A stretch of DNA of 23,866 bases, taken from the NCBI GenBank assembly GCA_016204125.1, contig JACQLI010000032.1, positions 1 through 23,866 on the forward strand. Direction: 5' to 3'. The DNA comes from Candidatus Omnitrophota bacterium (GTDB lineage Bacteria; Omnitrophota; Omnitrophia; Omnitrophales; JACQLI01). The number at the start of each line of letters is the position of its first letter. Position 1 is the stretch's first letter. The notes under the pieces were generated by a model. It saw only the letters and a program-made list of their open reading frames with translations. It was not told the origin of the DNA and did no database searches. The position numbers and the translations under genes were made by a program. Below are positions 12,962 to 21,042 of the stretch, piece by piece.

Positions 12962-14704
12962 TTAATACTTTCTTTCTTTGGGCTGCATGATGGATGTATC
13001 AACAGCTTCGTCAGAAAATTCAGGCCCGATGGGTGTCCATTTTGCAACGGTTGTCTTAAGCCAATGCTCGTCGTCGCGATTGGGAAAATCAGGTTTGAAG
13101 TGTGCCCCGCGGCTTTCATCACGCCTCAGCGCTCCTAAAGTGATCACTCGCGCGAGTTCCAGCATATTCTGAAGCTGACGCGTAAAAATAACCGCCTGAT
13201 TCGCCCAATGAGTTGGGTCTCCGACATTGATGTGACGAAGTCTCTCTTTCAATTCGACGAGCTTTTCATCTGTTTTCTTGAGTTTATCGTTATACCGAAT
13301 CACTGTTACATGATCGGTCATCCACTTTCCCATCTCTTCCCAAATTTGATAGGGATTTTCTTTCCCATGCATCCTAAGGAGCGATTCCAGCCTCTCCTCC
13401 TCAAGTTTTCTATGCTGTTCAAGCCACCTCAAACTTCCTGAATCACCTTTTTCTGAAAGACCATCGAAATATTCTTGAGTCCTCTCGGCCGCAACTTCAC
13501 CTCCGTAAAGACAGGAGAGGAGTGAATTCGCCCCCAAGCGGTTTGCACCGTGATACTGATATTCGCATTCACCGCAGGATAGGATGCCAGGGATATTGGT
13601 CATCTGGCGCGAATCGATATAAATCCCACCCATGGAATAATGGACGGCTGGAAAGACCCGCATCGGAACTTTGCTTGGGTCATCGCCTACAAACTTTTCG
13701 TAGATCTCGATGATTCCGCCAAGCCTCTCCTTCAGTAACTTAGGATCGACATGAGAGATGTCGAGATAAACTTCATCTTTTCCATCAATGCCAAGTTTCA
13801 TTTCACGGCAAACTTTGAAAATCGCGCGGCTTGCGATATCGCGGGGAACAAGATTTCCATATTTTGGATACCATTCTTCTAGAAAATACCACCGCTTCCC
13901 ATCCTTATAGGTCCAAAGACGCCCCCCTTCTCCGCGTACGGCCTCCGAAATCAGCCGATGCTTATCCTCACCTGGAATTGCTGTGGGATGAACCTGAATG
14001 AATTCTCCATTGGCATACCAAACACCCTGTTGGAAAAGAGAGCCTGCGGCTGAACCTGTACAGATCATGGAGTTGGTGCTCCTGCCAAAAATCATTCCAG
14101 GCCCGCCTGTGGCCACAATCACAGCGTCCCCTGGAAAAGTTCGAATCTCGAGATTGGTCAGATTAATGGCTGCAATTCCCCGCGTACTCTTTCGATCATC
14201 TAAAACAGCGGATAGAAACTCCCACCCTTCGTAACGTGTGACAAGCCCTTCCACCTCAAGACGACGAACCTGTTCATCCAGTGCGTAGAGCATCTGCTGA
14301 CCTGTTGTGGAGCCTGCGAAGGCCGTGCGATGAAATTTCGTGCCGCCAAAACGCCTGAATTCAAGATCCCCTTCGGGAGTTCGGTTGAAGGCAACGCCCA
14401 TTCGATCAAGAAGATAGATGTAAGACGGCGCCTTCTCGCACATCCCCATCACAGGAGCCTGATTGGCAAGGTAGTCTCCCCCATGAAGCGTTTCTTCAAA
14501 ATGAATCCTCGGTGAATCCCCTTCGCCTTTGGTATTCACGGAGGCGTTGATCCCTCCTTGAGCACAAGCTGAGTGAGAACGTTTACATGGAACAATTGAG
14601 AAAAGGTTGACAGGAATTCCTTTTTCGCCGAGCTTGATCGTGGCAAAGAGACCCGCAAGGCCTCCCCCAATCACAATCGCTTCCTTTTTCGTCGATGTTG
14701 TCAT
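12962..14704 (-). CDS. sdhA: Succinate dehydrogenase flavoprotein subunit
   Basis: Oxidises succinate to fumarate. The 580-residue protein has the FAD-binding IVIGGGLAGL (residues 10-19), the His for covalent FAD attachment (H44 in RSHSACAQGG), LANQAPVMGMCEKAP, the active-site region QVHPTAIPG, SEAVRGEGGRL, and HYSMGGIYID and GANRLGANSLL towards the C-terminal half. The sequence is of the Bacillus and epsilon-/delta-proteobacterial kind that pairs with a single five-helix cytochrome b subunit, which is what is found here. ATGA overlap with sdhC. Confidence 0.97.
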   Translation of the reverse strand: MTTSTKKEAIVIGGGLAGLFATIKLGEKGIPVNLFSIVPCKRSHSACAQGGINASVNTKGEGDSPRIHFEETLHGGDYLANQAPVMGMCEKAPSYIYLLDRMGVAFNRTPEGDLEFRRFGGTKFHRTAFAGSTTGQQMLYALDEQVRRLEVEGLVTRYEGWEFLSAVLDDRKSTRGIAAINLTNLEIRTFPGDAVIVATGGPGMIFGRSTNSMICTGSAAGSLFQQGVWYANGEFIQVHPTAIPGEDKHRLISEAVRGEGGRLWTYKDGKRWYFLEEWYPKYGNLVPRDIASRAIFKVCREMKLGIDGKDEVYLDISHVDPKLLKERLGGIIEIYEKFVGDDPSKVPMRVFPAVHYSMGGIYIDSRQMTNIPGILSCGECEYQYHGANRLGANSLLSCLYGGEVAAERTQEYFDGLSEKGDSGSLRWLEQHRKLEEERLESLLRMHGKENPYQIWEEMGKWMTDHVTVIRYNDKLKKTDEKLVELKERLRHINVGDPTHWANQAVIFTRQLQNMLELARVITLGALRRDESRGAHFKPDFPNRDDEHWLKTTVAKWTPIGPEFSDEAVDTSIMQPKERKY

Positions 14705-15336
14705 GGGTGGTTCACAAGATGGATGAGAGAACTGATCCCAACGCTAAAAAGTGCGAGACTAACCAAGGCAGCTGACAAACCTGCGATCTTCTGAGATTTC
14801 TGACTTACCGTAATTCCCCAGCTGATCAAAAATCCCCAAATCCCATTCGCAAAATGAAACATCACGGCAAAAAGACCCACCACATAAAACCAAAAAACCC
14901 AGGGAACGCTCACAAGTTCGGCCATCCTTGCATAGCTCACTTCAGTTCCGAAGAGGGCATTCACAATCCTCGTGTGATAAGCGTGATAACCGATGTAAAT
15001 CAAAGCGATAAGACCTGTCCAGCGCTGGAGGGTATAAAGAAAATTCCTTGGGTAGGGATACCAAGTGAGGTTTGATTTTCCTGTTCCCCAAACGTAAAGC
15101 CCGTAGAGGGCGTGGTAAAGAATCGGAATGCCAATGAAGGTTATTTCTATGAATGCTACAAAAGGAAGGCTTCTTAGGAATTCAATTTTGTGGTTGTAGG
15201 CTTCGGGTCCTCCGAGAATGAAGGCATTCGTAAACATGTGTTCAAGAAGAAAAACCCCGATCGGAAAAATTCCAGAAAGGGAATGAAGTCTCCTTAACCA
15301 GAAATGAATGGAAGGCTTAATCTCAGCTTCGCTCAT
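14701..15336 (-). CDS. sdhC: Succinate dehydrogenase cytochrome b558 subunit (five-helix, di-heme type)
   Basis: Membrane anchor that passes electrons to menaquinone. The 211-residue protein has five hydrophobic helices (about 20-40, 58-82, 104-122, 146-168 and 183-206). Four histidines, H33, H75, H118 and H161, fall where Bacillus SdhC has its two pairs of heme b ligands (offset about five residues), so both hemes should be bound. The start is set at 15336 (MSEAEIKPS): it gives a normal N-terminus and an ATGA overlap with the aconitase stop, whereas the longer frame to 15426 would begin inside aconitase. There is no SdhD, as expected for this type. Confidence 0.94.
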   Translation of the reverse strand: MSEAEIKPSIHFWLRRLHSLSGIFPIGVFLLEHMFTNAFILGGPEAYNHKIEFLRSLPFVAFIEITFIGIPILYHALYGLYVWGTGKSNLTWYPYPRNFLYTLQRWTGLIALIYIGYHAYHTRIVNALFGTEVSYARMAELVSVPWVFWFYVVGLFAVMFHFANGIWGFLISWGITVSQKSQKIAGLSAALVSLALFSVGISSLIHLVNHP

Positions 15337-18116
15337 GCGCTTCCTTTTAAAAGCTGGCGGAGAACATAAGGCAGGATGCCGCCATTTTGGTAGTAAGAAA
15401 GTTCTACAGGGGTATCGATACGGCAAAGGGTTGTGAATTTTTTTTCACCCGACTGACTTTTTGCTGTAACAGTTAATTTTTTGGCTGGTGAAAGATTTTT
15501 TGAAATCCCTTCGATGGAAAAAACTTCTTCACCTGTTAGTCCAAGGGAGGTTCGATTTTGACCCCTTTCGTATTCAAGCGGAAGCACGCCCATCCCAATC
15601 AGATTGGAACGGTGAATCCTCTCGAAACTCTCTGCGATCACCGCCTTTACACCGAGAAGTGCAGGGCCTTTGGCTGCCCAGTCACGCGAGGAGCCTGATC
15701 CATACTCTTTTCCTGCTAGAACAAGAAGGGATGTTTTCTCTTTTCCATACTTCACGGCTGCATCGTAGATAGACATCTTCTCTCCATCGGGCAAATGACG
15801 CGTCCATCCTCCCTCGGTCCCAGGAGCGAGCAAATTTTTAAGTCTGATATTCGCAAAAGTGCCGCGCATCATCACCTCGTGATTCCCGCGCCGTGATCCA
15901 TAAGAATTAAAATCTTTGGGGTCCAAGCCTTTTTCGACGAGATATTTTCCAGCAGGACTATCCTTTGAAATGGAGCCAGCAGGTGAAATATGGTCCGTTG
16001 TCACCGAATCGCCAACTATGACAAGGATTCTCGCACCCTCGATATCTTTTAAAGGAGGCGGCGCAGTGGGTAGGTTCTCCAAATAAGGAGGCCTTTTCAC
16101 ATAAGTGGACTTAGGATCCCAGCCGAAGGTATCTCCTGTTGGGATTTTGAGAGATCGCCAACTTTCATCTCCCTCAAAGACATGCGCATATTGTTCCCTA
16201 AACATTCGAGAGGTTACCCTCTTCATCGCCTGTTTGATTTCCTCTTGGGTTGGCCAGATGTCTTTTAAATACACGGGATTTCCTTTTTGATCCTCACCTA
16301 GGGAGTCACGATAGAGATCGATATCAACAGTGCCTGCTAAGGCATAAGCCACAACAAGAGGTGGTGAGGCAAGGTAATTTGCGCGCACTGATGGATTGAT
16401 CCTTCCTTCAAAATTTCTGTTTCCTGATAAAACGGCTGCTGCCACGAGTTCGTTTTCTTTAACCGCTCTCGCAATCGGTTCAGGAAGAGGCCCTGAATTT
16501 CCAATACAGGTGGTGCAGCCAAAACCGACGAGGTGAAAGCGGAGCTTCTCGAGCGCTTCCATCAGTTTGGTTTCTCGCAGATATTCCATCACCACTCGCG
16601 AACCAGGAGCAAGGCTTGTTTTAACCCACGGTTTAACGTGAAGTCCGCGTTCTACAGCTTTTTTAGCAAGAAGGCCTGCACCTATCATGACCTGTGGGTT
16701 GGATGTGTTTGTACAACTTGTGATGGCGGCGATGACAACCGAACCATGATTCAATCCGCACTCTTCCTCCTCCACCTTCACACTGGCTCGAGCGGTCAAT
16801 GTCCCGAGATTCTGGCTCCCTCCCTCGCTTAGCCAACCGTTGATCCGTTTCTGGTCAAGTGTGGGAAGTTTATCTTTCACCATTTCTAGAAGGGACTCAC
16901 GGAAGGCGCGCTTTGCATCTCTCAGATAGACAAGATCCTGAGGACGGGTTGGACCCGCTAGAGAAGGTTCCACTTTACCCAGATCGAGTTCTAGCATATC
17001 CGAAAAAAGTGGGTCGGGAGTGGCGGGGGTTCTGAAAAGTTTTTGTTCTTGAGCGTAAACTTTCACGCATTCGATCGACTCATCCGATCGACCTGTAAGG
17101 CGAAGGTATTCAAGCGTTTCTTTGTCGATGGGGAAAAATCCTATGGTTGCTCCATATTCAGGCGCCATATTGGCAAGAGTGGCGCGGTCAGGGAGTGAGA
17201 GCGAATCGAGGCCTGGACCATAGAATTCCACAAACTTTTCCACAACACCCTTTTTCCGAAGCATTTGAGTAATGGTAAGCACAAGATCAGTTGCTGTAGT
17301 CCCTTCGCGTAAGGATCCATGGAGCTTGAAACCAACCACTTCAGGAATCTTCATTGAAATCGGCTGACCCAGCATGGCCGCCTCTGCTTCAATTCCCCCT
17401 ACACCCCATCCTAAGATGCCCAATCCATTGATCATGGTGGTGTGGGAATCTGTACCTACAAGAGTGTCAGGATATATACAAAGTTCACCCCCCACCTCCC
17501 TCCCCCCACTTCTGTGGGGGGAGGTTAGGAGGGAGGCTGTAATCACGACAGATCCCAGATATTCCAAATTCACTTGATGAACGATTCCAGTACCAGGCGG
17601 CACCACGCGGAAATTACGAAAAGCGGATTGTCCCCAGCGTAGAAATTGATACCGTTCAATGTTTCTCTCGAACTCTATTTTTGTGTTTTCTTTGAAGGCA
17701 TTGGGGGAACCAAACGAATCGACAATAACCGAGTGATCAATCACAAGGTCAACAGGCTGCAAGGGGTTAATCTTTTTTGGGTCGCCACCCAATGCCTTGA
17801 TTGCATCGCGCATGGCCGCAAGATCAACAACACAGGGAACTCCTGTAAAATCCTGCAAGATAACACGGGCTGGTGTAAAAGCAATTTCCTTATCAGACTT
17901 CTTCTTGGGATCCCACTTGGCGAGCGCCTCGATATCCTCTTTCTTTACATTTTGGTCATCCTCATGCCGAAGCAAATTTTCCAGAAGGATTCTTATGGAA
18001 AAGGGAAGGCGAGAAATCTGGGTAAGCTTGGCTCGTTCGAGCGCTTCTAAACAAAAAAGAGTGTAGGATTTGTTGGCAACTTTTAAAGTGCCACGGACCT
18101 TGAAGCTATCCTTCAT
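15333..18116 (-). CDS. acnA: Aconitate hydratase A, with an in-frame palindromic insertion
   Basis: Isomerises citrate to isocitrate through a [4Fe-4S] cluster. At 927 residues it is longer than the roughly 890 of E. coli AcnA. The cluster cysteines are in SCTNTSNP and GFGCTTCIGNSG; VGDSVTTDHISPAG and GSSRDWAAKG mark the C-terminal swivel domain. Residues about 194-211 (SLLTSPHRSGG then REVGGE) form a surplus low-complexity segment between NLEYLGSVV and YPDTLVGTDSH, encoded by a GC-rich hairpin element described separately; the frame is kept and everything around it looks functional. Start and stop overlap mdh and sdhC by ATGA. Confidence 0.96.
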   Translation of the reverse strand: MKDSFKVRGTLKVANKSYTLFCLEALERAKLTQISRLPFSIRILLENLLRHEDDQNVKKEDIEALAKWDPKKKSDKEIAFTPARVILQDFTGVPCVVDLAAMRDAIKALGGDPKKINPLQPVDLVIDHSVIVDSFGSPNAFKENTKIEFERNIERYQFLRWGQSAFRNFRVVPPGTGIVHQVNLEYLGSVVITASLLTSPHRSGGREVGGELCIYPDTLVGTDSHTTMINGLGILGWGVGGIEAEAAMLGQPISMKIPEVVGFKLHGSLREGTTATDLVLTITQMLRKKGVVEKFVEFYGPGLDSLSLPDRATLANMAPEYGATIGFFPIDKETLEYLRLTGRSDESIECVKVYAQEQKLFRTPATPDPLFSDMLELDLGKVEPSLAGPTRPQDLVYLRDAKRAFRESLLEMVKDKLPTLDQKRINGWLSEGGSQNLGTLTARASVKVEEEECGLNHGSVVIAAITSCTNTSNPQVMIGAGLLAKKAVERGLHVKPWVKTSLAPGSRVVMEYLRETKLMEALEKLRFHLVGFGCTTCIGNSGPLPEPIARAVKENELVAAAVLSGNRNFEGRINPSVRANYLASPPLVVAYALAGTVDIDLYRDSLGEDQKGNPVYLKDIWPTQEEIKQAMKRVTSRMFREQYAHVFEGDESWRSLKIPTGDTFGWDPKSTYVKRPPYLENLPTAPPPLKDIEGARILVIVGDSVTTDHISPAGSISKDSPAGKYLVEKGLDPKDFNSYGSRRGNHEVMMRGTFANIRLKNLLAPGTEGGWTRHLPDGEKMSIYDAAVKYGKEKTSLLVLAGKEYGSGSSRDWAAKGPALLGVKAVIAESFERIHRSNLIGMGVLPLEYERGQNRTSLGLTGEEVFSIEGISKNLSPAKKLTVTAKSQSGEKKFTTLCRIDTPVELSYYQNGGILPYVLRQLLKGSA
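17485..17538. repeat. GC-rich palindromic element inside acnA
   Basis: Two perfect 11-base arms, CCTCCCCCCAC at 17499-17509 and GTGGGGGGAGG at 17514-17524, surround the 4-base loop TTCT. Outside the arms are further C-rich (17486-17498) and G-rich (17525-17536) stretches that could lengthen the stem imperfectly. Composition is unlike the neighbouring coding sequence. It resembles the dispersed hairpin (REP- or MITE-like) elements of many bacterial genomes. I saw only this copy in the window; the outer limits are approximate. Confidence 0.75.
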
Positions 18117-19042
18117 AGACTGAGCTTTGCGACGTTTTCTCTGACGTGTTCCGCTGAAGTCTGGAGGGCCTTTTTTTCCTCTGAAGTAAGCGTGATCTCG
18201 ACAATTTCTTTGACGCCTGAGCGGTCAAATCGCACAGGGACACCACAGTAGATGTCTTTGATTCCAAATTGGCCCGTGCAGTAGGCACACGAAGGGATGA
18301 TTTCGCCTTTTTCTTTGAGAATATTTTCCACCATCCTGACCACGCATGAGCTTGGCGCATAAAAGGCGCTTCCTGTTTTCAAATGCTTGACGATTTCAGC
18401 ACCTCCGTCTCGTGTTCTTTGGTTGATCGCTTCGATCCGATCACGTTTAAGAAGTTCGGTGATGGGCTTCCCCTTTGCTTTGGTGTGTTCGGGTACAGGA
18501 ACCATTTCATCCCCATGGCCTCCCAATACCATTGCATCCACTTCACTCGGCTTGCATTGGAGCTCTTCTGAGATAAAGTAGCTGTAACGAGCGGAGTCAA
18601 GTGCGCCCGCCATTCCAAAGACCCGTTTTGTCTCAAAGCCTGATTTTTTCCAGGTGAGGTAGACCATCACATCCAGGGGATTGGTGACAACAAGGATAAG
18701 CGCCTTGGGAGAATGTTTCGCAACTTCGGTAACAATATCCCTCACAATCTGGGCATTTTGTTGGAGGAGGTCATCACGACTCATTCCAGGTTTGCGGGCC
18801 AAGCCTGCTGTAATGACAATAAGATTGGAATCCTTTGTCTCAGCGTAGTCGTTTGTTCCAGAGATCTTGGCGTCGAATCCTTCGACAGGCGCTGATTCCA
18901 TCATATCGAGTGCTTTGCCCTGGGGGAGGCCTTCGACGATATCGGTCAGGACAACGTCTGCAAGATTCTTTTCAACGATTCGTTGGGCAGTTGTTGCGCC
19001 AACAAAACCCGCTCCCACTACAGTCACCTTGGGTCTTGCCAC
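18113..19042 (-). CDS. mdh: Malate dehydrogenase (LDH-like type)
   Basis: Oxidises malate to oxaloacetate with NAD+. A 309-residue protein of the LDH-like MDH subgroup. The NAD site is VVGAGFVGATTAQR (residues 8-21), and the acidic residue in LTDIVEGLPQGKALD favours NAD over NADP. The substrate-specificity arginine is in LARKPGMSRDDLL, VTNPLDVMVYL follows, and the catalytic His is in GGHGDEMVP. The Arg in the specificity loop marks malate rather than lactate dehydrogenase. It starts with GTG at 19042, sharing its G with the TAG stop of the isocitrate dehydrogenase gene, and overlaps acnA by ATGA. Confidence 0.96.
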   Translation of the reverse strand: MARPKVTVVGAGFVGATTAQRIVEKNLADVVLTDIVEGLPQGKALDMMESAPVEGFDAKISGTNDYAETKDSNLIVITAGLARKPGMSRDDLLQQNAQIVRDIVTEVAKHSPKALILVVTNPLDVMVYLTWKKSGFETKRVFGMAGALDSARYSYFISEELQCKPSEVDAMVLGGHGDEMVPVPEHTKAKGKPITELLKRDRIEAINQRTRDGGAEIVKHLKTGSAFYAPSSCVVRMVENILKEKGEIIPSCAYCTGQFGIKDIYCGVPVRFDRSGVKEIVEITLTSEEKKALQTSAEHVRENVAKLSL

Positions 19043-20148
19043 TAAACCCGAGCTCCCTTTTGAGCCCCTTTCTTGAGCTCTCGGATGATGGCCTCTCCCA
19101 TCTCGCGCGTGCCCACAGCGGTAGGGTCATTACGGTTTTCTTTAAGGTCATAAGTTACATACTTCCCTTCTCGAATGACCTGAGCAATCGCATTCTCCAA
19201 TCGATCGGCAGCCTCTTCCTCGCCCAGGTGACGAAGCATGAGAACGCCTGACAACAGGAGTGCCGTAGGATTCACTTTATTTTGACCTTTGTATTTGGGC
19301 GCTGACCCGTGAACCGCTTCGAAGAGTGCGTGCTTGTCCCCTAGATTGGCTCCTGGCGCAACACCTAGGCCGCCGATAAGCCCTGCACAAAGGTCTGACA
19401 GAATGTCGCCATAGAGATTGGAAAGGACAAGTACGTCATAGTTTTCGGGGTTCTGGACAAGCTGCATCGACATGTTATCCACAATGCGGTCTTCAAACTC
19501 GATCGCGGGATAACGTTTGGCTACTTCGCGCGCCACTTCAAGAAAAAGTCCATCGGTGAATTTCATAATGTTGGCCTTGTGGACTGCAGTTACCTTTTTC
19601 CGCCCATATTTCTTGGCGTATTCAAAGGCAAATTTGACAATGCGTTCGGTTCCCGTAACAGAAATCGGTTTGATGCTGATCCCTGAATCTTCACGAATTT
19701 TCTTTTTAGTAAGAGCCTCTATCTCACGAATGATCTTCTTGGTCTCCTCAGCGCCTTTTTGGAATTCGATTCCCGCATAGAGGTCTTCTGTGTTTTCACG
19801 GACTACGATGAGGTTGATCTTGCGGTAACGCGACCTTACCCCCTCATATGATTTGCAGGGCCTGAGGCATGCGTAGAGATCAAGTTCTCTTCGAAGCGCG
19901 ACATTAACAGAACGAAATCCTGTTCCAACAGGGGTGGTTATGGGGGCCTTGATAGCGGCATCACTTTTTCTGATCGATTCAAGAACCCTATTAGGAAGGG
20001 GCGTCCCTTCCTTTTCCATGATATCGATTCCAGCAGACTGGACATCCCAGCTGATGGGTATACCCGTAGCATCGATAACCGCTCGAGTAGCCTCTGCAAT
20101 CTCGGGACCGATCCCGTCGCCAGGGATTAAAGTAACGCGGTAGGGCAT
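19042..20148 (-). CDS. icd: Isocitrate dehydrogenase (decarboxylating), short IDH3-like form
   Basis: Oxidatively decarboxylates isocitrate to 2-oxoglutarate. The 368-residue protein belongs to the beta-decarboxylating dehydrogenases. Isocitrate contacts are visible: S80, N82 and R86 in FRSVNVALRR, R96, R117 in VVRENTEDLYAG, and K191 in VHKANIMKFTDG, so isopropylmalate dehydrogenase is unlikely. Metal aspartates lie in LYGDILSDLCAG. The coenzyme loop HGSAPKYKGQNKVNP has Lys, Tyr and Val at positions used by NADP enzymes, whereas the overall shape is that of NAD-linked IDH3-like proteins; the cofactor is unsettled. First gene of the long operon, with a promoter 57 bases upstream and no ribosome site at the usual distance. 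Confidence 0.92.
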   Translation of the reverse strand: MPYRVTLIPGDGIGPEIAEATRAVIDATGIPISWDVQSAGIDIMEKEGTPLPNRVLESIRKSDAAIKAPITTPVGTGFRSVNVALRRELDLYACLRPCKSYEGVRSRYRKINLIVVRENTEDLYAGIEFQKGAEETKKIIREIEALTKKKIREDSGISIKPISVTGTERIVKFAFEYAKKYGRKKVTAVHKANIMKFTDGLFLEVAREVAKRYPAIEFEDRIVDNMSMQLVQNPENYDVLVLSNLYGDILSDLCAGLIGGLGVAPGANLGDKHALFEAVHGSAPKYKGQNKVNPTALLLSGVLMLRHLGEEEAADRLENAIAQVIREGKYVTYDLKENRNDPTAVGTREMGEAIIRELKKGAQKGARV

Positions 20149-20204
20149 AGGTAGGTTTGTGTTATAATTCCTTTTTATATTATCCTTAACTTAAGTAATG
20201 GCCC

Positions 20205-20233
20205 ATACTAACAGAAAATATGGCTTCTATCAA
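20205..20233 (-). promoter_or_regulatory. Probable promoter of the sixteen-gene TCA-cycle operon
   Basis: On the minus strand, TTGATA (20233-20228), a 17-base spacer and TAGTAT (20210-20205). Transcription would begin near 20198, giving a leader of about 50 bases before the isocitrate dehydrogenase ATG. It is the only good match in the 105-base gap to the divergent inositol monophosphatase gene, and no room for another promoter exists between genes further down the operon. I see no convincing plus-strand promoter for the monophosphatase. Confidence 0.6.
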
Positions 20234-20253
20234 TGATCTCTTGAGACATACCA

Positions 20254-21042
20254 ATGGATAGTGAAAAGGTTCGTTCAACACTTTTGAAGTCTCTCGAAGG
20301 GGCTGGTTCTATCCTTAAGGAGACGATTTTAGAGAGACGGGTCATGGCTCATAAAACAGAACTCAGCCTTGTCACGGAGTCAGACCACCGATCAGAAGAA
20401 TTGATTGTTCGGAATATCCTCAAACAATTTCCAGATCACTCCATCCTCACTGAAGAATCGCCTGCACGCGGTAAATCGCCTTACCGATGGATTGTTGATC
20501 CCCTTGACGGAACAACCAACTTCGCCCACACCTACCCCATCGCCTGCATCTCCATTGCCTTTGAAGATCATGGAGAAGTCACTTTCGGTGGAGTCTACGA
20601 TCCTTTCCGTGACGAACTCTTCTATGCAGAAAAGGGCCACGGCGCTACACTCAATAGTCTACCGATCGTTGTTTCACAGAACCCTGTTCTAGCCAAGTGC
20701 CTCCTCAGCACAGGTTTTCCCTATGACAGACGTGAACATCCCGACGATTACCTGGCGATCTTTAAATCCTTCATGTTCCTCGTCCAGGGAATCCGAAGAA
20801 CAGGGGCGGCTGCTTTGGATTTAGCTTATGTGGCATGCGGCCGTTTCGACGGATTCTGGGAATCCAAACTGATGACGTGGGATATCGCTGCGGCCCACCT
20901 AATCGTCGAGGAGGCGGGAGGCAAGTTAAGTGATTTTTCAGGAAAGCCGTTGAGTTTAAGGAACCTAAAAAATGAGCTCGTTCTTCAAACCGTAGCCTCC
21001 AATGGCTTTATCCATGAGGAAATGATCAAGGTCCTTAAGTGA
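20254..21042 (+). CDS. suhB: Inositol monophosphatase family protein
   Basis: A Mg-dependent sugar-phosphate phosphatase of the IMPase/SuhB family, 262 residues. Metal-site motifs are present: TEES at about residue 67, WIVDPLDGTTNF (about 79-90), and the C-terminal WDIAAAHLIVEEAGG. LSTGFPYDRR and RRTGAAALDLAYVACGRFDGFWE are also typical. It probably hydrolyses inositol 1-phosphate, the product of the synthase gene at 1921-3024. Fructose-1,6-bisphosphate or other sugar phosphates are possible alternatives, because the family is not strictly specific. It is divergent from the TCA operon and overlaps the next small gene by 4 bases (GTGA). Confidence 0.93.
   Translation: MDSEKVRSTLLKSLEGAGSILKETILERRVMAHKTELSLVTESDHRSEELIVRNILKQFPDHSILTEESPARGKSPYRWIVDPLDGTTNFAHTYPIACISIAFEDHGEVTFGGVYDPFRDELFYAEKGHGATLNSLPIVVSQNPVLAKCLLSTGFPYDRREHPDDYLAIFKSFMFLVQGIRRTGAAALDLAYVACGRFDGFWESKLMTWDIAAAHLIVEEAGGKLSDFSGKPLSLRNLKNELVLQTVASNGFIHEEMIKVLK

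Noticed and set aside
15337..15426. Extended N-terminus for SdhC
   Set aside because: The extra 30 residues lie inside aconitase and do not look like SdhC; the ATG at 15336 overlaps the aconitase stop as ATGA.
17499..17524. The acnA hairpin as a transcription terminator
   Set aside because: No T-run follows on either strand, and the coding frame continues through it into an intact C-terminal half.
17646..18050. 134-codon plus-strand open frame inside aconitase
   Set aside because: Shadow of acnA codons; the aconitase frame is motif-rich throughout.
18835..19251. 138-codon plus-strand open frame over the icd/mdh junction
   Set aside because: Antisense to two intact dehydrogenases with no supporting motif.
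20161..20170. TATAAT at 20163-20168 as a promoter for inositol monophosphatase
   Set aside because: No -35-like hexamer at 16-18 bases upstream (GTAGGG there), so not called.
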